Part shown: one piece after another, positions 1 through 14,213 of the stretch
Numbering within the stretch: the stretch's first letter is position 1
Layout: each line of letters begins with the position of its first letter
Origin: Balanoglossus misakiensis
Taxonomy: Eukaryota > Hemichordata
Direction of reading: 5' to 3'
Length of the DNA: 64,000 nt
Assembly (NCBI GenBank): GCA_040954595.2
Contig: CM082592.2
Coordinates: 9,114,001-9,178,000, forward strand
The notes under the pieces: generated by a model
Seen by the model: the letters and a program-made list of their open reading frames with translations, nothing else
Told to the model about the DNA's origin: nothing
The model's database searches: none
Made by a program: the position numbers and the translations under genes

Positions 1-3000
1 AGAAATACAAAGCTCAATACTTATGATCCGAAATGGCGTTCGGCAAATCCAAAACCATGAATGGGGCCCGTGCAATTACTTTCCCCGAGGAGTTGCACAG
101 AGACTCCGAGGTTATTGAGTAATTAGGGACTTCCTGACCGTATGTGTTTCCTCTGTCCTTGTTTGCAATTTCCAAAGAGAGGTATAACTCTCTGTGTTCT
201 TCTTTCAACAAAAACGCGCTGCGACGGGGCTGGCAAAATATCCCCGGATGTAATTTCTCAGCCGCGAACTCCGCTTTTGTGCTGCTCTTCAGACCCGATG
301 ACAGGAAATGACGCAAACACCTTGGATGACATGATAGCTGAGTCTTCACAACAACAACAGGTTGTGTTGACGAAGATTGATGCCGTGTTGAGGTTAATGA
401 CTTTTGATTACAGGAAGCCTTCTTTCGATAATATCAACAAGACTGCATGCAGTCATATTTGAAGGTAAATTTGAGACTGTCATATTCGAAGGTAAATTTC
501 AGCGACGAAATTACATGTACTCCAATGGCTAATTTTGAATTTCAATAGCCTACTATTGAAACGAATATTATTAACGCTGGCACCATCAGTCGGCACGCCA
601 GAAAAGAACAACATTTTCACTTAAAAGGGGTGCAATCATTCAGAAAATTTCACATGACAAGGAAAATTTCACGTGAAAGGTAAATACACACCAACACCCG
701 AGTCGTCAACGTTTAGCATTGATAGTATGGATCGAGGACTCAGATCACGTGAATTTTAATAGAAAACATTAATTCGACACCGGGTTGAGAAGGGCATAAA
801 TGCGAATAAAGGAACTCGGAAATGTTTTCAAAATTCGACGCTTCGCGGATAATCTTCCTTTGCTACAGTTACCAAGGCAACAACATATAAAGGCCGTGGG
901 CTTCGTGCATTTTAACAAACCACAGAAATCGAGCGCGTCGATGAGGTCAAGTGTATTTGTGTGCACGTTGTTTCAATTTCCCACTTAGAAGAAGCAAACA
1001 GCTCACGTCAACCGTTCAGTGCTGCGCAATCTGCGATTTCAAGAGTAATTTGCCCAAAGAGCCCGTCGTTGTTTGCAGCTTCTTGAATGTCAGCACTTTT
1101 CACAAGTGATAAGTATGCACGTGATCAGTCTGAAAAGTGTTTGTCGTTCATTCCAAGAAATGTCGATATTCCTTCTTTGGCCAAGAAAAATGGCGACACC
1201 CGATTGGACGATTTTTCAACAAAACATTATTAGTACGGCATTACATCCTGGGGGACCCCACAACATCTCATTTCAACACAGTTGTTAGTTTAATTTTCCG
1301 TCAATAAAAGCTTACATTAAGCGAAAAAACCTTACTGAGCGTCTCTCTATAAACGCCGCGTGTTTTAACGAGGTTCTATTCTCTAGAAAAAATATAACAC
1401 CCATGCAAAATTCAATATCTGAAGAAATGCCTATTAAAACCCAACTGTGTCGTTAACCTGAAATGTAGGTTACTCAACAATACAGGTCAGGTGGACTAGG
1501 ATAATACAGTTTTCGTTACCACTGTCAGCATGGACACGGGAGCGCTTAGATTTCTACCTCAATTTTGCGGCTGAGAATCACTTCAATACTGGTAACTATT
1601 TACTCTGACGTAATTCAAGAAACAATTCGACATGTAGTAAACACTGATACCTTTAACAAAGAACACAGACTTACAAAAAACTGACGATCAATCACAGAAT
1701 TACCGGGTTTATTGAAAATGTTGCGTCTGTGTTATTTGTTGACATTACATAACGCAGTGAAGAAAAGAAAAGACTTACCAGGGTTAAAGAGTTAAGAGAA
1801 AGTTCAATAAATCTCGACGTCTGATCGCGTTTTGCACTTTGTGGTGACGTCATCGCAGACGGTAATCAAATTAATAGTGGTTTAACATGATTCTAACATA
1901 CATATTTAAATAAAAGTATTTCCACAATCGATTTGGTCATCGAGAGTTGTCTGTGATGTCGCGAAATGGAATTATGAAAGACGAATTTAGCGGAGAATTT
2001 CCAGCTCGTATAGCCTAGCATTCTGAGCGCCATCAATATAAGAACAGGCAGGCAATAAAGGTAAAAATACGCTACGGCGCAAACTAAAGGGTTGACCTTG
2101 AGTTGAAAAAGCAGTAGTTAATTGACGCATCGCAACAAGTATGTTTTATTTGATATGCACAACTCTTAGCGGGGGCGCATAATGGATAATTATTCTCTGA
2201 AGACAATAACCCAACTGGAAAATATCTGCAATTTCTTTGAAACCGCTGTTTCAGTTTGTGCTTGCCAATCATGCCGCTACGCGTGCCACTAATTACTCCA
2301 TTTAAGCCGCCGTGTTTGCTTTGTCAGTGTTGGATTTACACAGCAACAAAGGCGTGTACATGTACTTTAATGGCGGGTTTCTAATTACGAATATGACTTA
2401 TCCCCATGGCAACAACGTTGCATCCGTCAGCCATGTCCGTAAGGTTTACTATTTGAAACATCTTTGTCTGAATTTGTCCAATTGCCAGACGCTAACTAAC
2501 CAACGTGCTTTTACACAGTCGAACCAATCTTGTCATTGGACTTTCTTTCAACAAATGTGAAATTATCAATCAGACTAATCCTTTCCTGAAAATTAATCCA
2601 TGATACTTATTTCCGATAAATCAACATATCATCAAAGTTTCCTATGGTGTTGTATTTGGGTTATTCAGTGTTTCTGAGAATATTCAGTGACCTGTATTGG
2701 AGGCTTATACAGTGTATTCTCATCTGCAATCTTCAAACGCGCTCTTTTTCAGGAACATATTGCATGTACAAGTCAGTAATGAACGTCCACAATTCAAACG
2801 GCAAAATACAATGTGCATTCCTTTACAAGCAAATATTTCTAAAACGGTAGATAGTGTGACGTGAGCAAGTAAACCGTTACAGTAAAATCAGCTGCCGATT
2901 CCAAATTGTAAAATTCCAATAGATAGACTGCGCGTGTACAAGTGAGAAGTCTTATACAAACCGTGCCTTCAATCGATAGCCATATTTATCCTTCTTTCAG

Positions 3001-6000
3001 ATAGCCCCGCAATTGTACAATTAATTGCACGGAAAAGAAAGAACTCTTTGTCCAACTTGTGTGAATACATTAGTATAAGCGAGAAATAACATCGGTGGAA
3101 TAAATCGTTTTGATCGATAACAAGCGATGGCATCGGCGTCTATTGACCCCCATAAGAAAAGATGAAGTAGGGCACCGGAAACAACAAACCCGGGATCTAT
3201 TATTCAAACCATTTTTAAACTGTTTCTGGAAACGCAGACGACGGAATCAATAACGGCAAGGACCAAACCTCGTTATTTTTTATACACCCTTTTTTAATCG
3301 CGCTATCACTAGCGACATTCGGGACTTTGTCATTTTTGGACATTTTTCATGGGTTATAGCTCATGAAAATTCTCTGTTTCGCTCTTGTTCAATAGTAGAC
3401 TGGGCCTAATAATATGAGAATAAAATTAAACACTAACATACATTTGCATTCAAGTTGAGACATTTTCATACCTTCGCAAACATTTACTCATCCATGGTTC
3501 TTTTTCTCACGATATGTTTTGAAATCGATATCCCTCAGTAAACTGACTCAAGACAGAAGGGTCTTGTGGGTAAAACCGGTTTTCTATTTGAGCAGAAACA
3601 AGTGTCCGTTCTTTCGATGCATTAGAACGATTGGGAAGAACATTCGGATTGAAATACGAGACTTTAAAGTAAACGAGTTGTGAGCTTAATGTGCTCCCGC
3701 GTGCTTTAATGCTGGGTGTTACGTTATTTGTCAGTTGTCTTAGATATCTAGTAGACTAAGTGAACACTTTAGACAAAGGACGAGAAGACTGCACACATGT
3801 GCACTATCCCTATCAAGACGTGAATAGTCTATAGTCTTTAGGTTGTTTGTATTAATTGTCCTTGAACGGTCGACTAGTCTGATGGATGTATCCCCGTGCA
3901 GCGACCCGGCCATCATGCGGATTTGATTACTAGTATTCGAAAACACCAAGTTTCATTAAATGCGGTATAACGCATTGGATCTGAATGACATACAAGGAAT
4001 TCTAAACGCGTAGATCAGGATTTGCCCACTGGAAAAACTGCATTCATCGAACACGTTACTATTTGTTATTCCCTCCTCATCCAGCTAACCACGAGACTTT
4101 TTCAGATTGTTAGCGAATATCACCCTGGAACAAAACTGATTAAGTTACACGTTTTCAATTTAGCGACAGTGCGACTGAATGACATATTATCTGTCGAAGG
4201 AAGCACTCTCGCCGTCGAACAGCAAATTGTCATCGTATAGAGCCTTGGCTGCGCTTCGAATGACACGTCTCACAATTTTGAGCTGGAAGAGCCATCTGTG
4301 TTGTTCACGTTAAATTGGGAGAATACACTCAACAAGAGCAGACACGTGATATCGAAAGTTTGGACGTGATCAAGTGGATTCCCTGAAACAGCGCTGCTGT
4401 CAACGCAAGACGTCAGTTAATGTTTCTCGAAGGATTCCACGGAAATGTCTTTCTTGAGAGTTCAATATATCAAACAGAAGAGCGACCCTACTGACACGCC
4501 ACTCAGCGGTTACCCTTAACGATGATGCAGATACGGCCATAAAGTCCGGGGTAATAAAAATTGCAACACGGTGTTCCAAGAAAAGTCCCTTTTCATTCGA
4601 CAAGTACTATTCATTTCCTGTGCCGTATGGTCTTGACATATCCAACATAAACTTAATTTTGCAGAAATAAGGGCGGCAAATATGTGCTGTACATTGTGCA
4701 TGCACGTCTGTTGAAACGAAATCAACTGCAACCGTACCAGGGGACAGCGAATTCCAAACAGCATTTTAAATGCATGATTTCTTTCAAAACGCATCGCTAT
4801 TAGTGAAGGAGTTTCTAATCACGGGCGATTATGGCGTACAGATTGAGCCATTTCGTAGCGTCAAACAGCAACCCGACGTTCCTCAATTCCCGTGGCGCGT
4901 ACCGTATAATTGCTGCCAACTCGTCGAATTATTCAAAATCAAATTGCCTCGACGGCAGGTCAGACATTGCCTAATGAAGTTTTTCAATTGTCAACTATGG
5001 AAACATACGTGCCAGTGATCGCTACAGGCGACGCTGATGATTGCACAAAATCTACATTTTGCTACTGAATTCAATTAATTCCCGGCAACAAATTCTGGAG
5101 TTCACAGTTCATACAGGGTCACTCAACAACACGAAAAACAGTTCCAAAATGTTATAGAATATCGATTCTTGCCTCGGAAAGAAAATCGGTCATGGATTAA
5201 ATTAATATATGTGGAATGCTGCTGCGTCGTGTAATAATTTCGAAATCACAGTATTATCGCGGAACTTTTCAGTGATGTATAAAAAGCGAATATTTGTAAT
5301 ATGGTGACTGCGTCACCTTTTAAGTGCTTTTTGCTGTATTTGTTAAGAAGAGAATACCTTTGCAAACGTCATCATTTCCCTTTTATTGCAACTTTTCTAG
5401 TCCAGAGTTCAGTTGGAAAAAAAGCTTTTCATCATCTGGTTTACGTTATCTATGATGTTGTCATTCGCGGAAAAATGCAGCTCTGGCGCTACTGTATCTA
5501 TTTTTGACGCACGTACTTGTAAAGCCTCTCACAGAGCATTGGGTGAAATTGCATACATGCCAATGTACAAAGGCCTCTAGTGTACGTGACTAACCTTGCA
5601 AACATTTGTTTGATTTATGTGTAAAGAAGTACGACTGACTAGGATTATGTTTGCGAAAAAAATGGCACTCGCAGGTAAACGATTCCTTGCTGTTTGGGGA
5701 TCATGATTTATGAATTTGCATACTGCGCCGCGTTGAATTATATCTGACATATCCCATTGTTTACAATTCTGCGGAGAAATCTTAATCGCGCTCCCTCCTG
5801 AGTACGAGATTGTGGTGAAATATCAACCCGTTTCCCAGGGTAACGAGTGCTATATTCATCATCTAAAGGTGTACAACAAATCATGAGCATTAAGTAGACA
5901 CCCTTGAAATTTGAATAAATCATACTTCTGATATGTAAATCATAAATCTATCGATGACGTCTTCACTTGGGGGACTTTTTTCGGTCAGTATGCATTGATT

Positions 6001-6885
6001 CTTCTCAGCAATGATTCTTTCTCAATTTCCACAGCCACAATTTCGAATGGGTACTGTAATAATTTAAAGTGTATATATGATTTAGTTGACAAGCGTTAAC
6101 ATTCAGGCACGTAAATCTTCAACGCTATAATATAGAAACACATTGTTACAAATTCTCTTGGCGCACCTGCGACAACTGACTCGTACATACCTTCTGGGCA
6201 GGACGAAGAAAGTATAGTTTAAATCATTTTGTGGAGGGTTTGCTACATCTTTAGCGATGAGTTGAGACTGTGTAATAATAGAAATCAGGAGATGAAGTGA
6301 TCAAAGTAGATTCACGCACATGGACGTACGTATATTTCTATGTTTTCGCAAGAGTGAAGATAGCGCCGTTTGCGCTCGGCGGAGCTGATGGAACATCGTG
6401 ATAAATATCGCACTTAGCTTGTATCGAGAATGATATCCAGCAAGGGTGTTGAAATAAACGCACGATACGTGATAAACATTCAATCATGGCTGTTTCCATC
6501 AGCCTTCCTCTTCACAATGGTAACCGACGAGATTGGCGTGGACAGTCCCTTTGAGGGGTATACCGAATGATGTGTTTTTTTCCACATCGGGAGTAAATTG
6601 AATAGCTTATATTAATGGATAAATGTATCCAGTGCAGATGCATTCGGCCCTGACCCGAAAAAAACTCCCGATCAGCGGCACTGTATTGACTCTCGTGAAA
6701 GGCATGGCGCTGCGCGTTGAGAGGCTGTGGATAAAGACAGTCAGACGGATGGACGGATGGAGGGACAGACAGGCAGAGACAGACATATTTGGAGTGGCAA
6801 ATGATGCAGCGGAGCAGCTGAAGCGACTAATTAATGAAGAGCCAGAGAATTCCGGACACGCACGGCAAAGAAGGGATAACGAGGG

Positions 6886-6903
6886 GAGAGAGAGAGAGAG
6901 AGA
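6886..6903. repeat. (GA)n simple repeat
   Basis: A short uninterrupted GA dinucleotide run inside non-coding DNA. It lies within a 145-codon open frame that has no domain and is biased by the repeat. Confidence 0.7.
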
Positions 6904-8906
6904 GTGGCAGACAAAACCCTACGTGTTCGGCGGCTTGCGTAAAATTCCCACCCACATCTATCAAAACGATTATTTTGAAAATGTCGCATATAGCGGACCT
7001 CCGCATGATAATAACAAACGTTCTGTATCCGCCCTTCCCTTCTGTTTTCGCATGAATTAACAAGCAAGCTCATCGGCAATTTTTTTTATAACTTACGGTA
7101 TTTCCAGGACGTTTCCTTCCCCGGGATGGCGTCGACTTTAAGGCTGGAAGCTAGCATTCCTGGATAAACGAGGGAGGGCAGGCTGCCAACGCTCTGACGG
7201 CGACGAGCAGTGACACCGAACAAAACACGCAGCGTTTAACATTTACATATTCACGTTAATTTCTAAACCCCGTGAGACACAGATGTCGCCATCGTTATCC
7301 GGGCGTTCACGGCACGCTAAACTGCTCGCTGCATTAAAGTGGCATATATGAACCAGCCTGGCGATTATTTATTCACTTGCTATCATTACACGAAGCGTTC
7401 TTATTTGTCGCCGCTGAAGACTATGCATATCAATTATGCTGGATACGCGCGCAATGCATCAGTGACTGGCAGCCAGCCGACGAAATGTGAAATTCATATT
7501 TTTATAATAAAAAAGCGTCATCCGCTTTCTTTTTGATTAAACACCTTGCCTGGTCGATTATTCAAAAAGGGGCGGCCGACGCAATCCGCACTTATTTCAA
7601 ACAGTTACATGATGTGAGGATGAGCTCGCACAAAAAAATATTTATTTCTCACGAGAAACCAATTCGATTCGAATTGTTTTGTTTCTACTTGAGGAACTCC
7701 AGTTATATGTAGAGCCTTTGCCAACAACAGGTACACGTGTAACATTTTGACAATAGTCCACTTGTAAAGGGTTGAAGTGCATTCCCATAATTCTTACACA
7801 GACTCTACTTTTCAATTGCGTATTCGCAAGTCAAAGCGTAGATTCCGCCACAGTTTGCGACTTGGTTCAGCTAAATCAAATGTCTTTTCACAAGTTTCCA
7901 ATCTAGTCGTTTTAAACACACATATACATGCATCCATTCCGATTGAACGATGTGATAAAATAGACCTAATACATTAACCTTATGTTATTGTTTGAAAAAT
8001 GGTCAGCCTGATTTGACTGTAAACTCATTCTTTTGTCAAACGCGTCATAAAATTCGTCAAGCTATACTTACTCAGTCATAACTGCATTAATGATACAAAG
8101 ATGACGGATGAATCCTATTAGCTGTTTGCGTCACAAACGTAATACCCCATCAGTACATAATTTTCATAATGTGTATCGATCTTTGAAATGTCACAGCCAT
8201 CAATAAAATGATATTAAGTATTTAAGACGGTTATTGTTTTGCTGTGAAACTGAACGGGTTAATAGACGCCAAAGCATATCATAAAGGATGAAAAAACACA
8301 GCACCAACATATTTTTAAATTAAATATTAAATTAAACTTATGTGACTTTTATTTCAAGAGGTCGCTTGTACTATGTGTCACCGTATAATGTCTGTTGGGT
8401 TTCCTTTCAGATATTAATAGGAATTACTGTTTTGACTCGTCCTATACTTTATCAAAATTGTTTAGATTATCGCTTCTGCATAATTGCCCTGACAACGGTC
8501 TGCACAGCGAGTCCTTATTAGCTTTCCATCAAATTTCATAATTCAGGAGAATGTATGGACTGCCTTAGCCATATGAATCGAGATTAGACACGGCGCATTC
8601 TAGGAATCTGGGTCTACACACATTTAATTGACACACTCCGCCTTATCCAGCGAATTTTAACTGACAGGAAATTTGTTCTTCAGCAACAGAAGGTCATCCT
8701 GATTGAGGAAACTTCTTTTAATCCAGATTACATTGGAAGGTTTTGATTAAAATGGGAGAACTAAGAAGAAACGAGTTAAGATTCTGTAAATAGACCCAAG
8801 TGACATAAGATGACTGTGGAGGAAAGAGTTTATGAATTCAAGGAACGTACAAGTTAATATCATCTGGTGGGAACCCTGTTTCTTGTCTGAGACGCCTGTC
8901 TGTCCA

Positions 8907-8991
8907 ACGTCCGTACTACACCTTTATGCTATACTTGATATATCATAGCCAGCGAATGTATAAGTATAGCATAAAGGTGTAGTACGGACGT
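8907..8991. repeat. Perfect 30-bp inverted repeat (hairpin)
   Basis: The left arm (8907-8936) and right arm (8962-8991) are exact reverse complements over 30 bases, separated by a 25-base loop. The pairing stops abruptly on both sides. No transposase frame or target-site duplication was seen. It could be a tiny MITE remnant, a hairpin RNA source or a recent inverted duplication. Confidence 0.85.
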
Positions 8992-10109
8992 CATTAATGT
9001 TCAGCAAATATTTCTTTGTCAGACTGTTTTACATGTACAAGTGTCATGAAAAGCAGAATCGACTAACATTGTAAACGATTTGCTCCGTGACGTATACATA
9101 ACTAAACAAACACTCATTTCATATCAACAGAATCCTGGGTAAACACCAAAAGATGATGGCTTCGTCTGCAGTTTACGCGCGTAATGAAGCACAAAAAACG
9201 ATACATACCTATCACAGAGACACGGGATCGATGATTTCCATCAACAGGCAGTAAGAGCGGAAAATTATCTAGCGCGAGTTCAACTTTCTGCTGCTGCCTG
9301 TCGCTCACAAACAACACTATCAATGACGGGCGTCGGTCGTGAATGAAAGCACGATTCCTTATTGACTCGGGGGCCATCGACTGTTTTTGTTAAAGGCCTG
9401 ATCAATGAACGACGGAGTCAGCCTCTGAAATGCCGTATCCACGGCAACGCTTGATTTTGAATAATGCGCATTGTAGATTCTGGAATAATTCACGGTAATG
9501 TCACAGATGAATACATTTCGAACATTTCACCTTGATGCAGGTGCACAAATTTCAATGTTTTCAGAATCATAAACCTGCAACCTATACGGAGACGCTTCTG
9601 GCTTTTTTGTTCTGGATTATCCTACAGCACCAATGATTGACTTTACATCTACGTTTCACTCTGACGTAGGATACGCGGAGATATATTTAGAATGTGTATT
9701 CTCCATTTCCATGGACAAACCAGTTCTTTGATATGCGTGTTCATATTACCGACGTATCAGAAAAGGAATTGCTTTCAACACCATAACATGTGCACACATA
9801 ATTTGCAATCAATCAATCAATCAATCCTGTTCGTTATAAATATTGAAATATTTGTTGAAATTACTCAATTTTACCGAATTTTTGCCAAGTTACAATATAA
9901 CCGCCAGTATATCCAGGCTACTGTGATATGTGACGATATATGTATAAAATGGCTGCCCTCAACAAGTCAGTAGCCTACTTTCGTTTTTTTCATCTCTCCG
10001 TGTTGATCTTTACAGGCTGTAGCAAGATTTCATTTGTTTACTATGATCAAGTGAACAGGTGTTCATGAATTATTTATTTTGATGGACATGTATAAATACA
10101 CATGCTGCC

Positions 10110-10367
10110 ATGTGGTCGGGTGGCTATTATTTCACTGGATGCTGTACCGTCGACTTCAGAGCTGAGGACCACATTCGGGTCTGCATGCATGGCTGTTTGT
10201 TCGACTTTGAGACAGAATTTCGTGAGTACACTACTTGGACTGAAACCTGCCTTGGCTGTACGTCAGAAAACTTGTGTCTTCTGACTTTTTTTGCTCAACT
10301 TTGTGCTCGTGTGATTCAACTGGAGCCAACGGAAAATGGTACAGTAGCAGAGTACGGAGTGCCGTGA
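10110..10367 (+). CDS. Small Cys-rich open frame, doubtful
   Basis: An 85-codon frame with eight cysteines, beginning MWSGGYYFTGCCTV, preceded by a TATAAATA sequence at about 10091-10098. It has no signal peptide and no family I recognise; the Cys spacing does not match a CTLD or PAN domain. The TATA-like site lies only about 15-20 bases before the ATG, which is tight for a real promoter and start. It could be an exon of an unrecognised gene or a chance frame, and the latter is more likely. Confidence 0.15.
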   Translation: MWSGGYYFTGCCTVDFRAEDHIRVCMHGCLFDFETEFREYTTWTETCLGCTSENLCLLTFFAQLCARVIQLEPTENGTVAEYGVP

Positions 10368-11604
10368 GTTGCTCATTGCTTTTTGATTTGTGTTGCCCAT
10401 TTTGCTTGTAGTTTAATCGGCAAGCAAATTCACTTTGAAATGTGGAGCAGAATTGTGCTTAATTCACCAAAAGTCGCAAAGAAACTTCAGCGTGTTTTGA
10501 TACCTTCACAATACGTTCAACACAGTTCGCGGAAGTCCATTAAAGGGGGAGAGGAAGCGCGTTAGAAATTCATTTCCAGTTGTTTGAAGCAGTGTTTTTT
10601 TTCCTCCACAAGGCGTTAAACGTTAAAAAATAATGAAGAAAACTGCACAGACGATTGGAGAGGGAAGTCTTACAAAGCATAAGTGGGCAGGCCCATCCGA
10701 TATCAATCAGTACCAGTGTTTAACTGATTTTCGTATTGTCACGCAACCTAGAGCAACTGTCTTTGTCCTGATACACACTTCATTTGCTGTAAAGCTACTG
10801 CAACGCACGTTTAGCTTTTCTTGGACAAGTTATGAGGCCTTGCCACAAATGTCGGGTGGAATTGTGCGTGTCGTGATGCGGACTTGTAGTTGGTTTATTC
10901 TCTCGGGGGTCTTGATAATGGTTGAGAAACAGGCCTATAGAACCACCCACCATTTACTATGACTACTTTCACGACAATAAGGGTTGTGACAGAAGATGGA
11001 AAAGGGTTGCCTCGCATTTTGTTGCCTTCTCGGTGTCCGTCCCTCTCTCAAAGGGTTGGAAGTTAAATTTTTCATATATTTTTTAAGTTGCCCGAAGATC
11101 TATTATATCAAATCAATGCACGTCAGTCTATTTTAAGAAAAGCATACGCAGGTTTTGATCGATTCAAACGACAATATATGAGTGTACTTTTACCGTGTTT
11201 TCAATCAACGCTTCCGTTTGGCTATTGGATACCGGTTTCACGTGCCTTAGTTAATGCGATATGTGTGTCATCCGGCAACCTCAATACATTGATCCCCCTA
11301 AATTGTTTGTGATGAATTTTTAAACGACCGGAAAACCGACTTTGGTGCGAACAATGGTATTTGAGTTTTGCGACAATTTTGTAAATTATTTACCGATCGA
11401 TCTGAGTGTGTTCCTCTAAGTTTGGTTAGTTTAAACGCGATCACCATGGAAGTATAGTATGTATACCAGAACAAATAGCCCTCCAAAAGAGTGTATCGTG
11501 CCTTATATTTTAAAGCGACTCTACGCGCATGGGATCTCCACTCACTGGTTGCCTTCAAGCATTCAGTTTTCGCCCTGTTCATTTTAACTGGCGTAACCTA
11601 TAAA

Positions 11605-12884
11605 ATGCCAAGTTTCGGGAAGTTCACAAATCTTTTGCTGGTATCCCTTTGTTCATCGACACTGACGCAAGCCCTCCTGACAGGTAAGTTGGCATTCTTG
11701 CAGTTCTGAAAAAAAACAACCTTGGTTTAGCAAAATTTCACCGAAACAGTTTCAATATGTGCTGTGAATGATACATCTATTATTATATTCTGACAGATTG
11801 TCCCACGACAAGCTATCAGTTGTACAATGGCCACTGCTACATGGTGATCAACACGAACCCACTGGAAGGGTTCCAATGCCGCGATGCCTGCACGGCACTC
11901 GGCGGCTACCTGCTCATAGTCGACAGCTTGGATGAAGAAACGTTCATCAAGTCCATCATCATACCCGACGGCGACTACTGGCTCGGCATGTTCCATGACG
12001 CCCCGACGGACAGCTTCTTGTGGGTGGACGGCACGTCGGTTGACGCTGGCTACACCAACTGGCATAGCAGTTTCTTGGGGCCTGAGCCATCCGGCGACGG
12101 CGACTGTGTAGAGCTGAGACAATCCACTGGCATCTTCCAGAAGAGGTGGAACGACAGATCTTGCACTTTTCTCCATTACTACGTGTGCGAATTTACAGGT
12201 TTGTACTATTGAAAGGTCCACTATCTCTTTTTTTCGGTATTTTTATTGTGCGTATCAACCGTGGTTTCTTGATAAAGAGTGCATAGTGTTAATCTTCTCA
12301 ACTTGGGCCCATATCAATTAGCGACATATTGTGACATAGAAGTTGTATTTTTCTCTGCAGAGTTTCCGGGAACTACTACACCTCAGCAAGAACAAACGAC
12401 CCTGGCAACGACAAGCGAGGAGACAACCACACATATCACGACCCAAGCAACAACTGATGAGGCGACAACCAGACATGGTATCACCACCCAAGCAACAACG
12501 CGCAGCGAACAAACAACCACGCCACCAAGGCCAACCACCACCAAGCCAACTACGACACAACAGCCACCTGCCAATCCAGCGACCACGGCGCCCTCTACAG
12601 CTGAACCGCCAGGTGGCCATAAGCGTTCGACTTTCTTCCATCTCTCAAGTGACGGGGAAACTGCTCGCGATATTGTCGGCACACTTCGCGTGCAGCCGAC
12701 TTTCTCACCCATTCAGTGCGCCATTCTGTGCGCTCGTGATGACGTCTGTCAAAGCTTGGTATACACTGAGAACCCGTTTGATGAGTCGAACAGTACTTGT
12801 AAAACGTTCGGCTATGTCCTGTCAATCAGCGATCTTATTGCTGATGTCTATTCGAAATATTTCATCATTGGTACAAACGGCTAA
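11605..12884 (+). CDS. Secreted C-type lectin with Thr/Ser-rich stalk and C-terminal PAN/apple-like domain
   Basis: Three exons: 11605-11683, 11797-12198, 12361-12884; all junctions are GT-AG and phase 1, giving 334 aa. Residues 1-26 form a signal peptide (MPSFGKFTNLLLVSLCSS...). Residues 27-160 are a long-form CTLD with YWLGM in place of WIGL, an EPS tripeptide where EPN or QPD normally sits, and a WND motif before the last cysteines, ending YYVCEF. Residues 161-245 are a Thr/Pro-rich mucin-like stalk. Residues 250-334 contain four cysteines (280, 284, 290, 307; C-x3-C-x5-C-x16-C) in a PAN/apple-like arrangement. There is no transmembrane segment, so the product is probably secreted. An AATAAA follows at 12922. 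The EPS tripeptide leaves sugar specificity open. Domains are clear; the exact start was chosen because that exon encodes the only signal peptide with a matching phase. Confidence 0.85.
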
Positions 12885-12921
12885 AGTCGACACGTACATC
12901 TGAATATTAAGTTGGGTAGGA

Positions 12922-12927
12922 AATAAA
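12922..12927 (+). terminator. Polyadenylation signal AATAAA
   Basis: A canonical AATAAA lies 38 bases after the stop codon of the first lectin gene, a plausible distance for its 3' end. Confidence 0.6.
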
Positions 12928-14213
12928 GAGTGATTTTTCGACAAATTAAATGTCTGGTGGTACATTCTCGTGTGGAGGGACTGTGGTGAAAGGATAGAAT
13001 ATAGGATAGGCCCAGCGGCAAAATTCGCTCAAATCTACTGGTATGTTACAATTAATCAATGTGCTCCAGTTTTGGATTCCGGGAAAAGTGGAAGTCATAT
13101 TGAAATATATACTAGCAACATATCAATACACGATTGTGTTTTGTAAACACTCCCTTTAGCCTATCAATACCGATATTCCATTAGGCAAACGGGCTACATA
13201 ATTCATCCAAACGGGTTCACGTTGAAGTTGCTTCCTGCACGTAAACGCAGTCAATACATTGATCCCAATCTTGTTTGGAATAGAAAATCTAAATGGCGAA
13301 GAAACAAGCCTAGCCTGCTTGCAATAGAACAATGTTATCTATAACTTTGACGACTGTGTAGTGTGTAGTTATTCCATAAAAGGACAGTTTTTCGAATCGA
13401 TCCGCTGCAGTGGCTGTCGGGTTTTATACATACGTCCATTAAAGAGTATACGAAAGGTGAGACACCACATGTCTCTACCCGCGATGAGCACAAAGAATGT
13501 TTTCTCGAAATTCTACATGTAATTAGGCTGTGGAATGTGATAACCATACACAGCACCTGTGTAGTCATCTGTAAAATGCAAAAAACGTTGACGTCATTAA
13601 TGATGTCGGCAGTTCGATTCACTTGACAAAAGAGAAAAAAAAAACATGATAGCGAATGACGGAAACGATTTTTGCATCGCCTGATATATCACTTTGAATA
13701 ACAACCTTGAAATGTATTCGAACTTCCCAGAATTTCTTTTCGTAGGACTATAATGACGGTTCCGTTTTGATTGATTTGGATCTTCGCGTGCCCCCTAGGC
13801 AGATGAGAACAAATCCCAAACAAACTGGTAGCTGTGGAAACAATCTACCCTACATCCGACAACGCACCGTTTGCAACACGATTACCAGTAATTGAAAACT
13901 TGTGTATCCACGAGGAGATTAGCATAAACGTAACGTCAAAAGGAAACCGGGCTTTTATATTGTGTGCAAAGTGGATAGCAAATCGATTGGAGCATGCCAA
14001 CTGCATATATGCCAAATTGGGCAGTTCAATCGATTGCTGCACAACGGCATAATCAAGGCGACGCGCGTTTTAAAGTGACTATTTCCAAGGATTCTCGATC
14101 GCAACTGTTCATTTCCCGGCGCTGGATAGTCCGCAAGAAGCAAGAACTCGGATCGGCGGTTTTTTGCTATACATCCCCATGTGATGCTATAACACAAAAC
14201 ATTGGATGGAATC
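12928..14213. other. Intergenic spacer between first and second lectin genes
   Basis: About 1.3 kb of AT-rich sequence with no supported exon. The open frames on both strands are short and show no CTLD, PAN or transmembrane features. The promoter of the next lectin gene must lie here, but no clear TATA box was placed. Confidence 0.5.

Larger units (their letters stand above)
1..11604. other. Gene-poor 5' region of the window
   Basis: No coding region here could be supported. The open frames are short (mostly under 110 codons), have no recognisable domain, and are not flanked by splice sites that join into longer frames. The base composition is AT-rich, unlike the GC-richer exons further right. 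The stretch holds a perfect hairpin near 8.9 kb, a short GA run near 6.88 kb, a small ATCA repeat near 9.81 kb and a Cys-rich 85-codon frame near 10.1 kb (described separately). No tRNA-like or rRNA-like sequence was noticed. It may contain regulatory DNA for a gene to the left or for the lectin cluster, but nothing in the sequence shows this directly. Confidence 0.6.

Noticed and set aside
142-462. 106-codon plus frame containing LDDMIAESSQQQQVVLTKID
   Set aside because: The segment looks mildly protein-like, but no splice partners, domain or promoter were found, and its left context lies outside the window.
6623-7060. 145-codon plus frame
   Set aside because: Composition is dominated by a GA repeat; no signal peptide, domain or splice context.
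10633-10962. 109-codon plus frame
   Set aside because: No domain, no signal peptide, ordinary AT-rich composition; expected by chance.
11599-11604. TATAAA immediately before the ATG of the first lectin gene
   Set aside because: Too close to the start codon to act as its TATA box; a coincidence of sequence.
12318-12903. Long alternative frames on both strands over the Thr-rich stalk of the first lectin gene
   Set aside because: Repetitive ACA/ACC codons keep all frames open; only the plus frame joins in phase with the CTLD exon and continues into the Cys-bearing PAN-like domain.
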